Shown: in pieces, positions 1 to 8,643 of the stretch
Numbering within the stretch: the first letter of the stretch is position 1
Layout: each line of letters begins with the position of its first letter
NCBI RefSeq assembly: GCF_006385685.1
Contig: NZ_VFRP01000001.1
Coordinates: forward strand, 62,001-126,000
Direction: 5' to 3'
Length of the DNA: 64,000 nucleotides
DNA from: Amaricoccus solimangrovi
GTDB taxonomy: Bacteria > Pseudomonadota > Alphaproteobacteria > Rhodobacterales > Rhodobacteraceae
The notes under the pieces: model-generated
Database searches by the model: none
Seen by the model: the letters and a program-made list of their open reading frames with translations, nothing else
What the model was told of the DNA's origin: nothing
Position numbers and translations under genes: made by a program

Positions 1-33
1 CTGAGCGCGGCGCCGCCCCCGGCCGGGCCGGCC

Positions 34-504
34 TCAGGCGCCGAGATGGCCGAGCCGGTCCAGGAACCCCTGCAGGATGAAGCCCGCGGCGACGTGGTCG
101 ATCACTTCCGCGCGCCGTCCGCGCGACGTATCCGCCTCGAGAAGCGCCCGCTCGGCCGCGACGGTCGAGAGCCGCTCGTCCCAGAAGGTGATCGGCTCCG
201 CGATCACCCCGGCGAGGTTGCGGGCGAAGGCGCGGGTCGACTGGGCGCGCGGGCCCTCGGATCCGTCCATGTTGCGTGGCAGGCCGAGCACGACGCCGCA
301 GATCGCCCGCTCGGCGATGATCCCCGCCAGAACGCCGGAATCGACGCCGAACTTGCCCCGGCGCAGCGTGCGCAGCGGCGTCGCGATCCGCCGCGTCGTG
401 TCGGAGACGGCGAGGCCGATCGTCTTGTCGCCGAGGTCGAGCGCGATGAGCGCGCGCAGCGGCGGCAGCGCGGCGGCGAAATCCTCGATCTCCGCGATCA
501 CCAT
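34..504 (-). CDS. ruvX: RuvX/YqgF-family Holliday junction resolvase-like nuclease
   Basis: 156-residue protein of the RuvX (YqgF) RNase H-like family, linked in bacteria to pre-16S rRNA 5' end processing and proposed as a Holliday junction resolvase; cytosolic. An acidic motif ALDLGDKTIG (Asp about residue 23) opens the fold, followed by GLPRNMDG, the WDERLST motif and a C-terminal DHVAAGFILQ segment with the last catalytic Asp. I chose ATG at 504, with a GGAGG 11 bases upstream; a TTG at 525 is also open. It lies 36 bases downstream of ccmI on the same strand and is probably co-transcribed. Length and motifs are normal for the family. Confidence 0.93.
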   Translation of the reverse strand: MVIAEIEDFAAALPPLRALIALDLGDKTIGLAVSDTTRRIATPLRTLRRGKFGVDSGVLAGIIAERAICGVVLGLPRNMDGSEGPRAQSTRAFARNLAGVIAEPITFWDERLSTVAAERALLEADTSRGRRAEVIDHVAAGFILQGFLDRLGHLGA

Positions 505-540
505 GACGGTTCCGTCCTCCCCCAATCCCGCGTCACACCC

Positions 541-1836
541 TCACCGCGCGGTCAGGCCGGCGCCGCGCGCGGCCTCGGCCAGCGTGGCGAGCGCGGCGGG
601 ATCGGCGGCGAACGCTCCCTTCGCCCGGTCCCAGCTCGCCTGCGCCGCGTCCATCCGGCCGAGCACGCCCTGGGCGCGGATCAGCCGCGCCCAGTCCTCG
701 ACCGGCCCGCCCTCGGCATCGAGCCGGGTCGCGAGCCGGTCGACCATGCCGAGCACCATCGACTGGCGCTCCTCGGGCGCCATCTCGCCCGCGGCCTCGA
801 CATCCGCGGCGCTCGGTCCCGCGCCGGGCGCCGCCGCGCCGGGCGGCGGCGGCAGGCCGGCCATCCGTGCCACCTCGCCGATCTGGCCCCGGATCGTGGC
901 GATCCAGGGCGCGTCGGGCGGCCCCTCGGCGATCAGCCCGGTCCAGAGCCGGTAGGTGAGATCCGGCCGCCCGCCCTGCAGGAGCGTCAGCCCGGAATAG
1001 TAGCGCGCGAGCTTGTTGGCGGGATCGCGGTTCAGCGCCTGGCCGAGCGCGGCCTCGGCCTCGGGCGAGACATAGCCGTTGGTGGCGAGGATCATGAGCT
1101 CCGCCCATTCGGCATAGTCGTCCGCCGCGGCCTTGTCGCCGAGGATCCCGATCAGATCGCCCTGGGCCGCGCGCGCGCCCGGCCAGTCGCCGAGCCCGGC
1201 GAGCGCGCGGGCGAGCAGGCGGTGCCCCTGTTCATCCTGAGGCCGGCTCTGAACGACCTCCTTCAACTTGTTGACAAGGCTCGCGTCGTCACCGCCGGCA
1301 TTCGGCGCGGCGTCGCGCCGCGGCCCGGGCGCGGCCGGGGCTCCATCGGGGGCTTCATCCGGGGCGGCGGCGGCCGCGCGGGCGATCTCCGCCTCGGCCT
1401 CGGCCTGGCCGGGCCGGTTGGCCCGCTCCGCCGCGGCGCGCTCCAGCCGGGCGACCAGCGGCTGGTCGCCGGAGCCAGGCGCGCCCAGCCGCCCGTAGAG
1501 GCCGAGGCCCGCGAGCATGAGCAGGGCGATGAGCGCGATCCCGGCGCGGCGCGAGAGGCGGCGCGGCGCGGGATCGGGCGTGGCCGCGTCCTCCGCGGCG
1601 CTCGCGAGCAGCCGGCGGGAGATCTCGATCCCGGTGGCGCGCGCCTCGGCCTCGGTGACGAGGCCCCGTGCGCGGTCCGACTCGATCTCGCGGAGCTGGT
1701 CGCGGAACACCTTCGCATCGTAGCGGGCGCGCGACTGGCCGGACCGCGCGCCGCGCAGCAACGGCGCGAGGATCGCCGCGAAGCAGACGAGCGCGAGAGC
1801 GGCCGCGAGGAGCCAGAAGAAGAATGTCGCCGTCAT
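541..1836 (-). CDS. ccmI: Cytochrome c-type biogenesis protein CcmI
   Basis: 431-residue membrane protein. The N-terminus has a first membrane segment (about residues 3-25), a cytoplasmic basic/acidic helix containing YDAKVFRDQLREIESD, which is typical of CcmI, and a second membrane segment (about 95-115). A long TPR-rich periplasmic domain follows. In alphaproteobacteria CcmI chaperones apocytochrome c to the CcmFH haem ligase of system I maturation. The ATG at 1836 was chosen because the hydrophobic start follows at once; the frame is open further upstream but that extension is Arg/Pro-rich and looks non-coding. It is first in a two-gene unit with ruvX and divergent from soxB. No other ccm genes are in view. 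Confidence 0.9.
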   Translation of the reverse strand: MTATFFFWLLAAALALVCFAAILAPLLRGARSGQSRARYDAKVFRDQLREIESDRARGLVTEAEARATGIEISRRLLASAAEDAATPDPAPRRLSRRAGIALIALLMLAGLGLYGRLGAPGSGDQPLVARLERAAAERANRPGQAEAEAEIARAAAAAPDEAPDGAPAAPGPRRDAAPNAGGDDASLVNKLKEVVQSRPQDEQGHRLLARALAGLGDWPGARAAQGDLIGILGDKAAADDYAEWAELMILATNGYVSPEAEAALGQALNRDPANKLARYYSGLTLLQGGRPDLTYRLWTGLIAEGPPDAPWIATIRGQIGEVARMAGLPPPPGAAAPGAGPSAADVEAAGEMAPEERQSMVLGMVDRLATRLDAEGGPVEDWARLIRAQGVLGRMDAAQASWDRAKGAFAADPAALATLAEAARGAGLTAR

Positions 1837-2006
1837 GCCACCCGTGCCTTTCCGGGCGCGGACCCTAGGGTCTCGGCGTCCCGCGCGCAATCGTCGAAGG
1901 GTCGCGGTCGGCGGGTGAAACGGCGGCCGATGGCGGGGTTGTGATCGCGCCGCGGCCCCCGGAGCCGTGGCCCGCCCGCGCGGACCCCAAACGGGGTGAT
2001 CGAAAA

Positions 2007-2019
2007 GCGCCATTGGCGC
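2007..2019. promoter_or_regulatory. Short palindrome ahead of soxB
   Basis: GCGCCA-T-TGGCGC is a perfect 6+1+6 inverted repeat 57 bases before the soxB start, in the 239-base divergent gap between ccmI and the sarcosine oxidase genes. It could be an operator or a leader hairpin. Short GC-rich palindromes arise by chance in such DNA, so the call is weak. I see no other clear element in this gap. Confidence 0.2.
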
Positions 2020-2075
2020 GGGCGCGCGAATGGGGCAAGAGAGAGGAGCCGCCAGAATCCGGAGGCCCGTGGTCC

Positions 2076-3323
2076 ATGCGCCGCTATTCCGTCTTCGCCC
2101 TCGCCCGGGAGGCTCTTCGTCACCACGCCGGCTGGGAGCGCGCCTGGCGCTCGCCCGAGCCGAAGCCGCGCTACGACGTCGTGATCGTCGGCGCGGGCGG
2201 GCATGGCCTCGCCACCGCCTACTATCTCGCGAAGAACCATGGCGTGAGAAACGTCGCCGTCCTCGAGAAGGGCTGGCTCGGCGGCGGCAATACCGGGCGC
2301 AACACGACGATCATCCGCTCGAACTACCTCCAGCCGCCCTCGGCCGCGATCTTCGAGAAGGCGCGCCAGCTTTACGAGACGCTGAGCCAGGATCTGAACT
2401 TCAACGTGATGTTCAGCCCGCGCGGCGTGCTCATGCTCGCCCAGACCGAGCACGAGCTGCGCGCCTGGAAACGCACGTGGCACGCGAACCGGCTCGCCGG
2501 GATCGAGACCGAGATGGTGAGCCCGGCGCGGATCAGGGAGATCGTGCCCGCGATCAATCTCGACGGGCCGCGCTATCCGGTGCTGGGCGGCCTCTGGCAG
2601 GCGCGCGGCGGCACCGCGCGCCACGACGCGGTCGCCTGGGGCTATGCCCGCGCGGCCTCCGACCTCGGCGTCGACATCATCGAGAACTGCGCGGTGACCG
2701 GGATCGACCGCGACGCGGCCGGCGTGACCGGCGTGCGTACCACGAAGGGCGCGATCGCCTGCGGCAAGCTCTGCCTCGTCGTCGCCGGCTCCTCCGGCGT
2801 GCTGGCCGAGATGGCGGGCTTCCGGCTGCCGATCGAGAGCCTCGCGCTGCAGGCGCTGGTCTCCGAACCGGTGAAGCCCGCGATCGACTGCGTGATCATG
2901 GCCAACACGGTGCACGGCTACATCAGCCAGTCCGACAAGGGCGAGATGGTGATCGGCGGCGGCACCGACGGGTTCAACAACTACACCCAGCGCGGCAGCT
3001 TCCAGCATGTCGAGGAGACGCTGCGCGCGCTGATCGAGACCTTCCCGATGCTGAGCCGGCTCAGGATGCTGCGCCAATGGGGCGGGATCGTCGACATGAC
3101 CGGCGACCGCTCGCCCATCATCGGCGCGTCGCCGGTGCCGGGCATCTTCGTCAACTGCGGCTGGGGCACCGGCGGGTTCAAGGCCATCCCCGGCTCCGGC
3201 TGGGCCTGCGCCGAGATGCTCGCCCGCGGGGCGCCGGGCGACCTCGCCGGCCCCTTCGGGCTCGACCGGTTCACCGAGGGGCGGATGATCGACGAGAGCG
3301 TCGCGGCCGCCGTCGCGCATTGA
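2076..3323 (+). CDS. soxB: Sarcosine oxidase subunit beta
   Basis: 415-residue flavoprotein of the DAO family, beta subunit of heterotetrameric sarcosine oxidase, which demethylates sarcosine to glycine. A dinucleotide motif VIVGAGGHG lies at about residues 36-44. A GGNTGRNTTIIRSNY motif follows, and the His of TARHDAVAWGYAR (about residue 183) aligns by context with the His that binds FMN covalently in known beta subunits. The C-terminal NCGWGTGGFKAIPGSG matches the family. ATG at 2076 has GGAGG 10 bases upstream, and the 415-residue length is typical. The partner subunits D, A and G follow, but a 429-base gap with an opposite-strand ORF separates soxB from soxD. Confidence 0.95.
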   Translation: MRRYSVFALAREALRHHAGWERAWRSPEPKPRYDVVIVGAGGHGLATAYYLAKNHGVRNVAVLEKGWLGGGNTGRNTTIIRSNYLQPPSAAIFEKARQLYETLSQDLNFNVMFSPRGVLMLAQTEHELRAWKRTWHANRLAGIETEMVSPARIREIVPAINLDGPRYPVLGGLWQARGGTARHDAVAWGYARAASDLGVDIIENCAVTGIDRDAAGVTGVRTTKGAIACGKLCLVVAGSSGVLAEMAGFRLPIESLALQALVSEPVKPAIDCVIMANTVHGYISQSDKGEMVIGGGTDGFNNYTQRGSFQHVEETLRALIETFPMLSRLRMLRQWGGIVDMTGDRSPIIGASPVPGIFVNCGWGTGGFKAIPGSGWACAEMLARGAPGDLAGPFGLDRFTEGRMIDESVAAAVAH

Positions 3324-3387
3324 GCCCCCCGCCATGTCCCCCGCCTCTCCCATATCCGACACCCGCGCCGACCGCCGCCTCCCGGCC

Positions 3388-3615
3388 TCAGGCCACAGGC
3401 GGCTCCGCCTCGGCGTCGCGCGCGGCGACATAGGCGCCCCAGGCGGCGCGGAACGCCTCCCGCGCGCGGGCCAGCCGCCGGTCGATCGGCGGGGCCGCGC
3501 GTGGCGGATGGCCGCTCCGGATCTCGCAATGCCGGCGCGCTGGCCCGGTCAGCCGCGCCAGCCGGGCCTCCGCCCGTTCGGCGGCGCGGCGCGCCGTCTC
3601 GACATCCCCCGCCAT
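3388..3615 (-). CDS. Small hypothetical Ala/Arg-rich protein between soxB and soxD
   Basis: A 75-residue ORF on the opposite strand to the sox genes; not recognised. The sequence is almost entirely helix-forming (AERAEARLARL, RLARAREAFRAAWGAYVAARDAEAE), with one Cys and no membrane segment. A strong GGGAGGGG stands 5 bases before the ATG at 3615, which is the main reason to think it real. It fills most of the 429-base soxB-soxD gap; the remaining bases contain nothing else I can name. It could instead be a random open frame in GC-rich DNA. Confidence 0.4.
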   Translation of the reverse strand: MAGDVETARRAAERAEARLARLTGPARRHCEIRSGHPPRAAPPIDRRLARAREAFRAAWGAYVAARDAEAEPPVA

Positions 3616-3752
3616 CGCGGCCCCTCCCTTCGCCTCGACCTTCCTACGACGAGAATAAAACGAGAACGAAGCGCCGCGCAACCGCGCCGCCCGGCGTGGT
3701 TAACGCCACGCGCCGTTCTCGCCACGAAGGACCAGGATTCAGGAGGTTTTTC

Positions 3753-4076
3753 ATGCTGTTGCTGACCTGTCCTTATTGCGGGGTCGAAGCCGAGGAAACC
3801 GAGTTCGCCCCGGGCGGGCAGGCGCATACGCGGCGCGAATCCGCGGGCGCGGACGACGCGGATTTCGCCGCCTATCTCTTCGAGCGGAAGAACCCGCGCG
3901 GCGTCCATTTCGAACGCTGGCGGCACGCCTATGGCTGCGGCAAGTGGTTCCACGTCGCGCGCGACACCGCGACGCTGGAGATCTTCGGCGCCTATTCCGC
4001 GCAAACCGCCGCGCCGCCCGAGGCGCTGATCGCGAAGATCAGGCGGCGCCGTCCGGGCTGGGAGGGCTGGTCGTGA
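3753..4076 (+). CDS. soxD: Sarcosine oxidase subunit delta
   Basis: 107-residue small subunit of heterotetrameric sarcosine oxidase. It opens with MLLLTCPYCG, and a second cysteine cluster YGCGKWFHVARDT follows at about residues 62-74; delta subunits bind one zinc ion through such Cys/His residues. The central FERKNPRGVHFERWRHAYGC is highly typical. AGGAGG lies 6 bases before the ATG. The stop overlaps the GTG start of soxA (GTGA), so translation of D and A is coupled. Confidence 0.95.
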   Translation: MLLLTCPYCGVEAEETEFAPGGQAHTRRESAGADDADFAAYLFERKNPRGVHFERWRHAYGCGKWFHVARDTATLEIFGAYSAQTAAPPEALIAKIRRRRPGWEGWS

Positions 4077-7000
4077 GCGGGCGTCTCGCCGGGGGCGGCC
4101 GGCTCATCGACCGCGCGACGCCCGTGAGCTTCACCTTCAACGGCGCGCGGCTGAGCGGCTTCGCCGGGGATACGCTGGCCTCGGCGCTGCTGGCGAACGG
4201 CCTTCTCCTGCAGGGACGCAGCTTCAAGTACCACCGCCCGCGCGGCCCGGTGGCGAGCGGGGTGGAGGAGCCGAACGCGCTCGTGAACCTCGGGACCGGC
4301 GCGCGGTCGGAGCCGAACGCGCGCACGACGGTGACGGAGCTGCGCGAGGGGCTGGTGGCGCGGAGCCAGAACCACTGGCCGAGCCTCGGCTTCGACCTCG
4401 GCGCCGTCAACGCGCGCTTCGCGCCGCTGCTGCCGGCGGGGTTCTACTACAAGACCTTCATCCATCCGCGCGCGGCCTGGAAGTCGCTGTTCGAGCCGGC
4501 GATCCGCCGTTCCGCCGGGCTCGGCGTCGTGCCGGAGGAGGGCGATGCCGACCGCTACGAATACCTCTATGCCCATTGCGACGTCCTCGTCGCCGGGGGC
4601 GGGGTCTCGGGGCTCGCGGCGGCGCTCGCGGCGGGGCGGGCCGGGGCGCGGGTGCTGCTGATGGAACAGACGCCGGTCTGGGGCGGGCGGGCGCTGGTCG
4701 ACGGGCCGGAGATCGCTGGCGGGCCGGCGGCGGACTGGATCGCGGCGGCGCTGGGCGAACTCGACGCGCTCCCCAACGTGACGCGGCGGGCGCGGGCGAT
4801 GGTGGCGGGCGCCTATGACCACGGCTACGCCCTCGCCGAGGAGATGCTGGGCGACACGGATTTCGGGCCGCGCGCGCGGCTCTGGCGGATCCGGGCGAGG
4901 CGGATCGTCACCGCGACGGGGGCGCTGGAACGCCCGCTCGCCTTCGCGGGCAACGACGTCCCGGGGGTGATGCTCGCCTCCGCCGTTCGCGATTACCTCG
5001 AACTTTACGGCGTAAGTGTCGGGGATCGAACGGTTGTCGTGACGAACAACGATGACGGCTACCGCACCGCGATCGCGCTTGCCCGCGCGGGGCGGACCGT
5101 TCCGGCCGTGCTCGACGCGCGCCCCGCCGCCGGGGGGGCGCTGCCGGAGGAGGCACGCGCGCTCGGGATCCGGATCGAGACCGGGCGGGGCGTCGCCCGG
5201 GTGCGCGGTGGCAAGGCGGTGAGGGGCGTCGCGGTCTGCGACCAGGAGGGCGAGGGGGCGGTGGTCGGGCGCATCGCCTGCGACGCTGTGGCGATGTCGG
5301 GCGGCTGGTCCCCGGTCGTGCATCTCTGGTCGCATTCGGGCGGCAGGCTCGCCTGGAACGAAACGCTGGCGCATTTCGCCCCCGACACCGGGCGCCCGCC
5401 GCTCGGCCCCGATGGGGAGGGGTTCGCGATCCCCGCGGGTTGCGCCTCCGGCGCGCTGGTCGCGGAGGAGGCGATGAACGACGCCCACGCCGCCGGGCTG
5501 CGCGCCGCGCAGGAACTGGGGTTCCGGGTCGAGGACACGCCCGCCCCGGCGGCGCGCTCGCCCCATGAGGATCCGCCGCGCGCGGTCTGGATGATGCCGG
5601 CGCGGGCGAGGCCGGGGCTGCGCGCGAAAGCCTTCCTCGACTTCCAGAACGACGTGAAGGTCTCCGACGTGCGGCTCGCGGCGCGGGAGGGCTATGTCTC
5701 GGTCGAGCATGCCAAGCGCTACACGACGCTCGGCATGGCGACGGATCAGGGAAAACTCAGCAACATAAACGGACTGGCGACGCTTTCTCAGGCTCTGTCG
5801 ATACCCATTCCGGAGGTCGGCACCACGACCTTCCGCCCGCCTTACACCCCCGTCACCTTCGGCGCGCTCGCCGGCGAGGCGCGGGGCGCGCTCTTCAAGC
5901 CCACGCGCAGGACGCCGATCGACGCCTGGTCCGATGCCAACGGCGCCGACTGGGAGCCGGTGGGGGACTGGCGGCGGCCCTTCTGCTACCGCCACGGGAC
6001 GGAGACGCGGGCGGAGGCCGTCCGGCGCGAGGTGCTGAACACCCGGCAAGGCGTGGGCGTGCTCGACGCCTCGACCCTCGGCAAGATCCTCGTGAAGGGG
6101 GCGGACGCGGGGAAGTTCCTCGATCTTCTCTATACCAACGTCATGTCCTCGCTCGGGATCGGCAAATGCCGCTACGGGCTGATGTGTAACGAGAACGGCT
6201 TCCTCTTCGACGACGGCGTGGTGATCCGGATGGCCGAGGACACGTTCCTCTGCCACACGACCACCGGCGGTTCCGACCGCGTCGCGGCCTGGATGGAGGA
6301 ATGGCTCCAGACCGAATGGTGGGATCTCCGCGTCCATGTCGTGAACCTGACCGAGCAATACGCGCAGATCGCCGTGGTCGGGCCGAAGGCGCGCGCGGTG
6401 CTCTCCGCGCTCGGCGGCATGGATCTCTCGAAGGAGGCGATGCCCTTCATGACCTTCGCCGAGGGCACGCTCGGCGGCGTGCCCGCGCGGGCGCACCGCA
6501 TCTCCTTCTCGGGCGAGCTTTCCTTCGAGGTGGCGGTGCCCGCGAACCGGGGGCAGGCGTTCTGGGACGCGGTGATGACGGCGGGCGCGGCGCACGGGAT
6601 CGCGCCCTACGGCACGGAATGCCTGCACATCCTGCGCGCCGAGAAGGGCTTCATCATGATCGGCGACGAGACCGACGGCACGGTGATCCCCCAGGATCTC
6701 GGCCTCTCCTGGGCGGTCTCGAAGAAGAAGGCGGATTTCATCGGCAAGCGGGCGCAGGCGCGGCCGGAGATGACGCGGCCCGACCGCGAGACGCTGGTGG
6801 GGCTCCGGACCGGCGATCCGGCGGTCGTGCTGCCCGACGGGGCGCACGCCGTCGACGGGCCGGTGGCGGCGAGCGGGCCGACGCGCACGATCGGCCATGT
6901 CACCTCGAGCTATTTCTCGCCCACGCTCGGCCATTCGATCGCGATGGCGCTGATCGAGCGGGGGGCGGAGCGGATGGGGCAGGTGCTCGATTTCCCGCTC

Positions 7001-7078
7001 GAGGGCGGCGAGGTGATCCGCGCGACGGTCTGCGACCCGGTGTTCCTCGACAGGGAAGGGAGCCGCCAGAATGTCTGA
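4073..7078 (+). CDS. soxA: Sarcosine oxidase subunit alpha
   Basis: 1001-residue large subunit. It has an N-terminal ferredoxin-like region with GRSFKYHRPRG and an NAD-binding Rossmann domain with VLVAGGGVSGLAAALAAGRAG (from about residue 170). From about residue 640 to the end there is an aminomethyltransferase (GcvT-like) folate-binding domain containing GVLDASTLGKILVKG and YGTECLHILRAEKGFIMIGDETDG. The last domain captures the oxidised methyl group as methylene-tetrahydrofolate. The GTG at 4073 overlaps the soxD stop, and starting there gives the usual length of about 1000. The end overlaps soxG by 8 bases. The long opposite-strand frame across this gene is a GC artefact. Confidence 0.96.
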   Translation: MSGRLAGGGRLIDRATPVSFTFNGARLSGFAGDTLASALLANGLLLQGRSFKYHRPRGPVASGVEEPNALVNLGTGARSEPNARTTVTELREGLVARSQNHWPSLGFDLGAVNARFAPLLPAGFYYKTFIHPRAAWKSLFEPAIRRSAGLGVVPEEGDADRYEYLYAHCDVLVAGGGVSGLAAALAAGRAGARVLLMEQTPVWGGRALVDGPEIAGGPAADWIAAALGELDALPNVTRRARAMVAGAYDHGYALAEEMLGDTDFGPRARLWRIRARRIVTATGALERPLAFAGNDVPGVMLASAVRDYLELYGVSVGDRTVVVTNNDDGYRTAIALARAGRTVPAVLDARPAAGGALPEEARALGIRIETGRGVARVRGGKAVRGVAVCDQEGEGAVVGRIACDAVAMSGGWSPVVHLWSHSGGRLAWNETLAHFAPDTGRPPLGPDGEGFAIPAGCASGALVAEEAMNDAHAAGLRAAQELGFRVEDTPAPAARSPHEDPPRAVWMMPARARPGLRAKAFLDFQNDVKVSDVRLAAREGYVSVEHAKRYTTLGMATDQGKLSNINGLATLSQALSIPIPEVGTTTFRPPYTPVTFGALAGEARGALFKPTRRTPIDAWSDANGADWEPVGDWRRPFCYRHGTETRAEAVRREVLNTRQGVGVLDASTLGKILVKGADAGKFLDLLYTNVMSSLGIGKCRYGLMCNENGFLFDDGVVIRMAEDTFLCHTTTGGSDRVAAWMEEWLQTEWWDLRVHVVNLTEQYAQIAVVGPKARAVLSALGGMDLSKEAMPFMTFAEGTLGGVPARAHRISFSGELSFEVAVPANRGQAFWDAVMTAGAAHGIAPYGTECLHILRAEKGFIMIGDETDGTVIPQDLGLSWAVSKKKADFIGKRAQARPEMTRPDRETLVGLRTGDPAVVLPDGAHAVDGPVAASGPTRTIGHVTSSYFSPTLGHSIAMALIERGAERMGQVLDFPLEGGEVIRATVCDPVFLDREGSRQNV

Positions 7079-7604
7079 TCTCACCGTCTCCCGCGTCGCC
7101 CCGCGCGGCATGGTCACGATCCGCGCCGACCTCGGCGGGCCGGGCGCGCAGGCCGCGCTGCTCGCCGCGACGGGCTGCGTGATGCCGGGGCAGCGGCGCA
7201 TCGCGCTCCAGGGCCGGCGGGCGCTCGCCTGGATGGCGCCGGACGAGGCGATGCTGTTCCTGCCGCCGGAGGAGGTGGCCGAGGTTCCGGGCCGGATCGC
7301 CGCGGCGCTCGGCGCGGCGCCGCATCTCGCCGTCGACGTCTCGGACGCGCGGGTGATCTTCCGGATCGCGGGGCCGGGCGCGCGGATGGTGCTCGCGAAG
7401 GGGGCGCCGGTCGATCTCGCGCCCCAGGCCTTCCGGCCCGGCGACTTCCGCCGGACGCGGCTCGGCCAGGTCGCCGTCGCCTTCTGGATGACCGGGGACG
7501 GCGCCTTCGAACTCATGTGCTTCCGCTCGGTCGCGGGCTTCGTCGAGGACTGGCTTCTCAACGCCGCGCGGAGCGTCGATCCGGGCCTCTTCGCCGAGGG
7601 CTGA
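7071..7604 (+). CDS. soxG: Sarcosine oxidase subunit gamma
   Basis: 177-residue gamma subunit of sarcosine oxidase, a GcvT-like small protein that associates with alpha. Recognisable parts are MVTIRADLGG at the start, LAWMAPDEAMLF in the middle and FRPGDFRRTRLGQVAVAFW near residue 130. The ATG at 7071 lies inside the end of soxA with the AGGGAGCCGCCAGA region before it, so it is translationally coupled and completes the B-D-A-G set. Subunit gamma is the least conserved of the four, but position and content agree. Confidence 0.93.
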   Translation: MSDLTVSRVAPRGMVTIRADLGGPGAQAALLAATGCVMPGQRRIALQGRRALAWMAPDEAMLFLPPEEVAEVPGRIAAALGAAPHLAVDVSDARVIFRIAGPGARMVLAKGAPVDLAPQAFRPGDFRRTRLGQVAVAFWMTGDGAFELMCFRSVAGFVEDWLLNAARSVDPGLFAEG

Positions 7605-7640
7605 CCGAGGGCCGCCCGAGGGTCGCCCGCGCCCCCGGGA

Positions 7641-7657
7641 CGGCGGATTTTCCGCCG
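7641..7657 (+). terminator. Hairpin after the sarcosine oxidase genes
   Basis: CGGCGGA and TCCGCCG form a 7-bp stem with a TTT loop, 37 bases after the soxG stop. There is no T-run after it, so it may be a weak terminator or an RNA 3'-end stabiliser. The rest of the 186-base gap to the next gene is GC-rich, and I see nothing else certain in it. Confidence 0.3.
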
Positions 7658-7790
7658 CGGCCGCGGCTTCCCGTAGTACACTGCGCCCGCCGGCCGGATT
7701 TGGGGGCCGGACCCGCCCGGGCGGACCGACCCGGCCATTCGTTCCGGGCATGCGACGTGGCGCCGTGAAGAGCGCCGGAGGGAGGACAGA

Positions 7791-8543
7791 ATGAAGACGC
7801 TCCTCGGCGCCCTCGCGGCGCTGGCTCTCGGCGCTCCGGTTCCGGCCGCGGCGCTCGGCATCTGTTTCGAGGGCAGCTATCCGCCCTTCTCGGAGGTCGG
7901 GGCCGACGGCGTCCCGGTCGGGTTCGACATCGACATCGCCCGGGCGCTCTGCGCGGAGATCGGCGAGAGCTGCGACTTCGTCCAGACGCGCTGGACCGAG
8001 ATGATCCCGGCGCTCCGGGGCGGGCGCTGCGACGCGATCGTCGCCTCGATGTCGGACACGCCGGAGCGGCGCGAGCTCATCGATTTCACCGTGCCCTACT
8101 ACCGCTCGCCGGTGCGTTTCGTCGGGCCCGAGGCGGCGCCGGGCGGGGCGGACTGGCCCGGGGCCCATGTGATCGGCGTCCAGCTCGGCACCGTGAACCA
8201 GAGCTACATGGCCCGCCACTTCCCCGGCACGCCGCTCCGGCTCTACGGCAACCAGGAGCATCTGCTGCTCGATCTCTACGCCGGCCGGGTCGACGCGGTG
8301 ATGGGCGAGGGGGCACAGCTCGACACGGGCTTCCTGCGCACCCCGGCGGGGAAGGGCTTCGTCTTCATCGGCGCGCCGATGTTCGATCCGGCGATCCAGG
8401 GCACCGGCGCCGCCGTGGGGGTGCGCAAGGCGGACGCGGCGCTGCGCGACAGGCTCTCCGCCGCGATCGAGGCGATCCGCCGGAGCGGCGCCTACCGCGC
8501 GATCGAGGGGAAGTATTTCGCCGCCGACATCTCCGGCGGCTGA
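7791..8543 (+). CDS. Periplasmic polar amino acid-binding protein (ABC transporter), copy 1
   Basis: 250-residue solute-binding protein of family 3 (HisJ/ArtJ/LAO type). A signal peptide covers residues 1 to about 21, ending at AALG. The mature domain begins GICFEGSYPPFSE and has GFDIDIARALCAEIGESC, then CDAIVASMSDTPERRELIDFT, a motif that lines the ligand pocket. Cys pairs suggest a disulfide, as in LAO-binding proteins. GGAGG precedes the ATG. It is a tandem paralogue of the gene at 8644. The ligand is probably a basic or polar amino acid, but it cannot be fixed from sequence. Confidence 0.9.
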   Translation: MKTLLGALAALALGAPVPAAALGICFEGSYPPFSEVGADGVPVGFDIDIARALCAEIGESCDFVQTRWTEMIPALRGGRCDAIVASMSDTPERRELIDFTVPYYRSPVRFVGPEAAPGGADWPGAHVIGVQLGTVNQSYMARHFPGTPLRLYGNQEHLLLDLYAGRVDAVMGEGAQLDTGFLRTPAGKGFVFIGAPMFDPAIQGTGAAVGVRKADAALRDRLSAAIEAIRRSGAYRAIEGKYFAADISGG

Positions 8544-8584
8544 GGCCCGGCGCGAGCGCGTCAACCGTTCCGTGACCGCGCCGC

Positions 8585-8612
8585 TTGACGTGTCGCGTGC
8601 GTCTCCTAGGGT
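8585..8612 (+). promoter_or_regulatory. Candidate sigma-70 promoter for second binding-protein gene
   Basis: TTGACG at 8585-8590, a 16-base spacer and TAGGGT at 8607-8612 lie 32 bases before the ATG at 8644. The -35 is good; the -10 is poor but of a kind often accepted in GC-rich alphaproteobacteria. It would let the second binding protein and permeases be transcribed apart from copy 1. Confidence 0.4.
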
Positions 8613-8643
8613 GGCTGGCGTGCATCCAGGGGAGAGCCAGCAG

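Noticed and set aside
7660-7740. Possible second hairpin (GGCCGG..CCGGAC) before the first binding-protein gene
   Set aside because: The arms pair only partly and such pairs are common in GC-rich DNA.
3992-7861. Long minus-strand frame opposite soxA and soxG
   Set aside because: Same GC artefact; no domain and biased composition.
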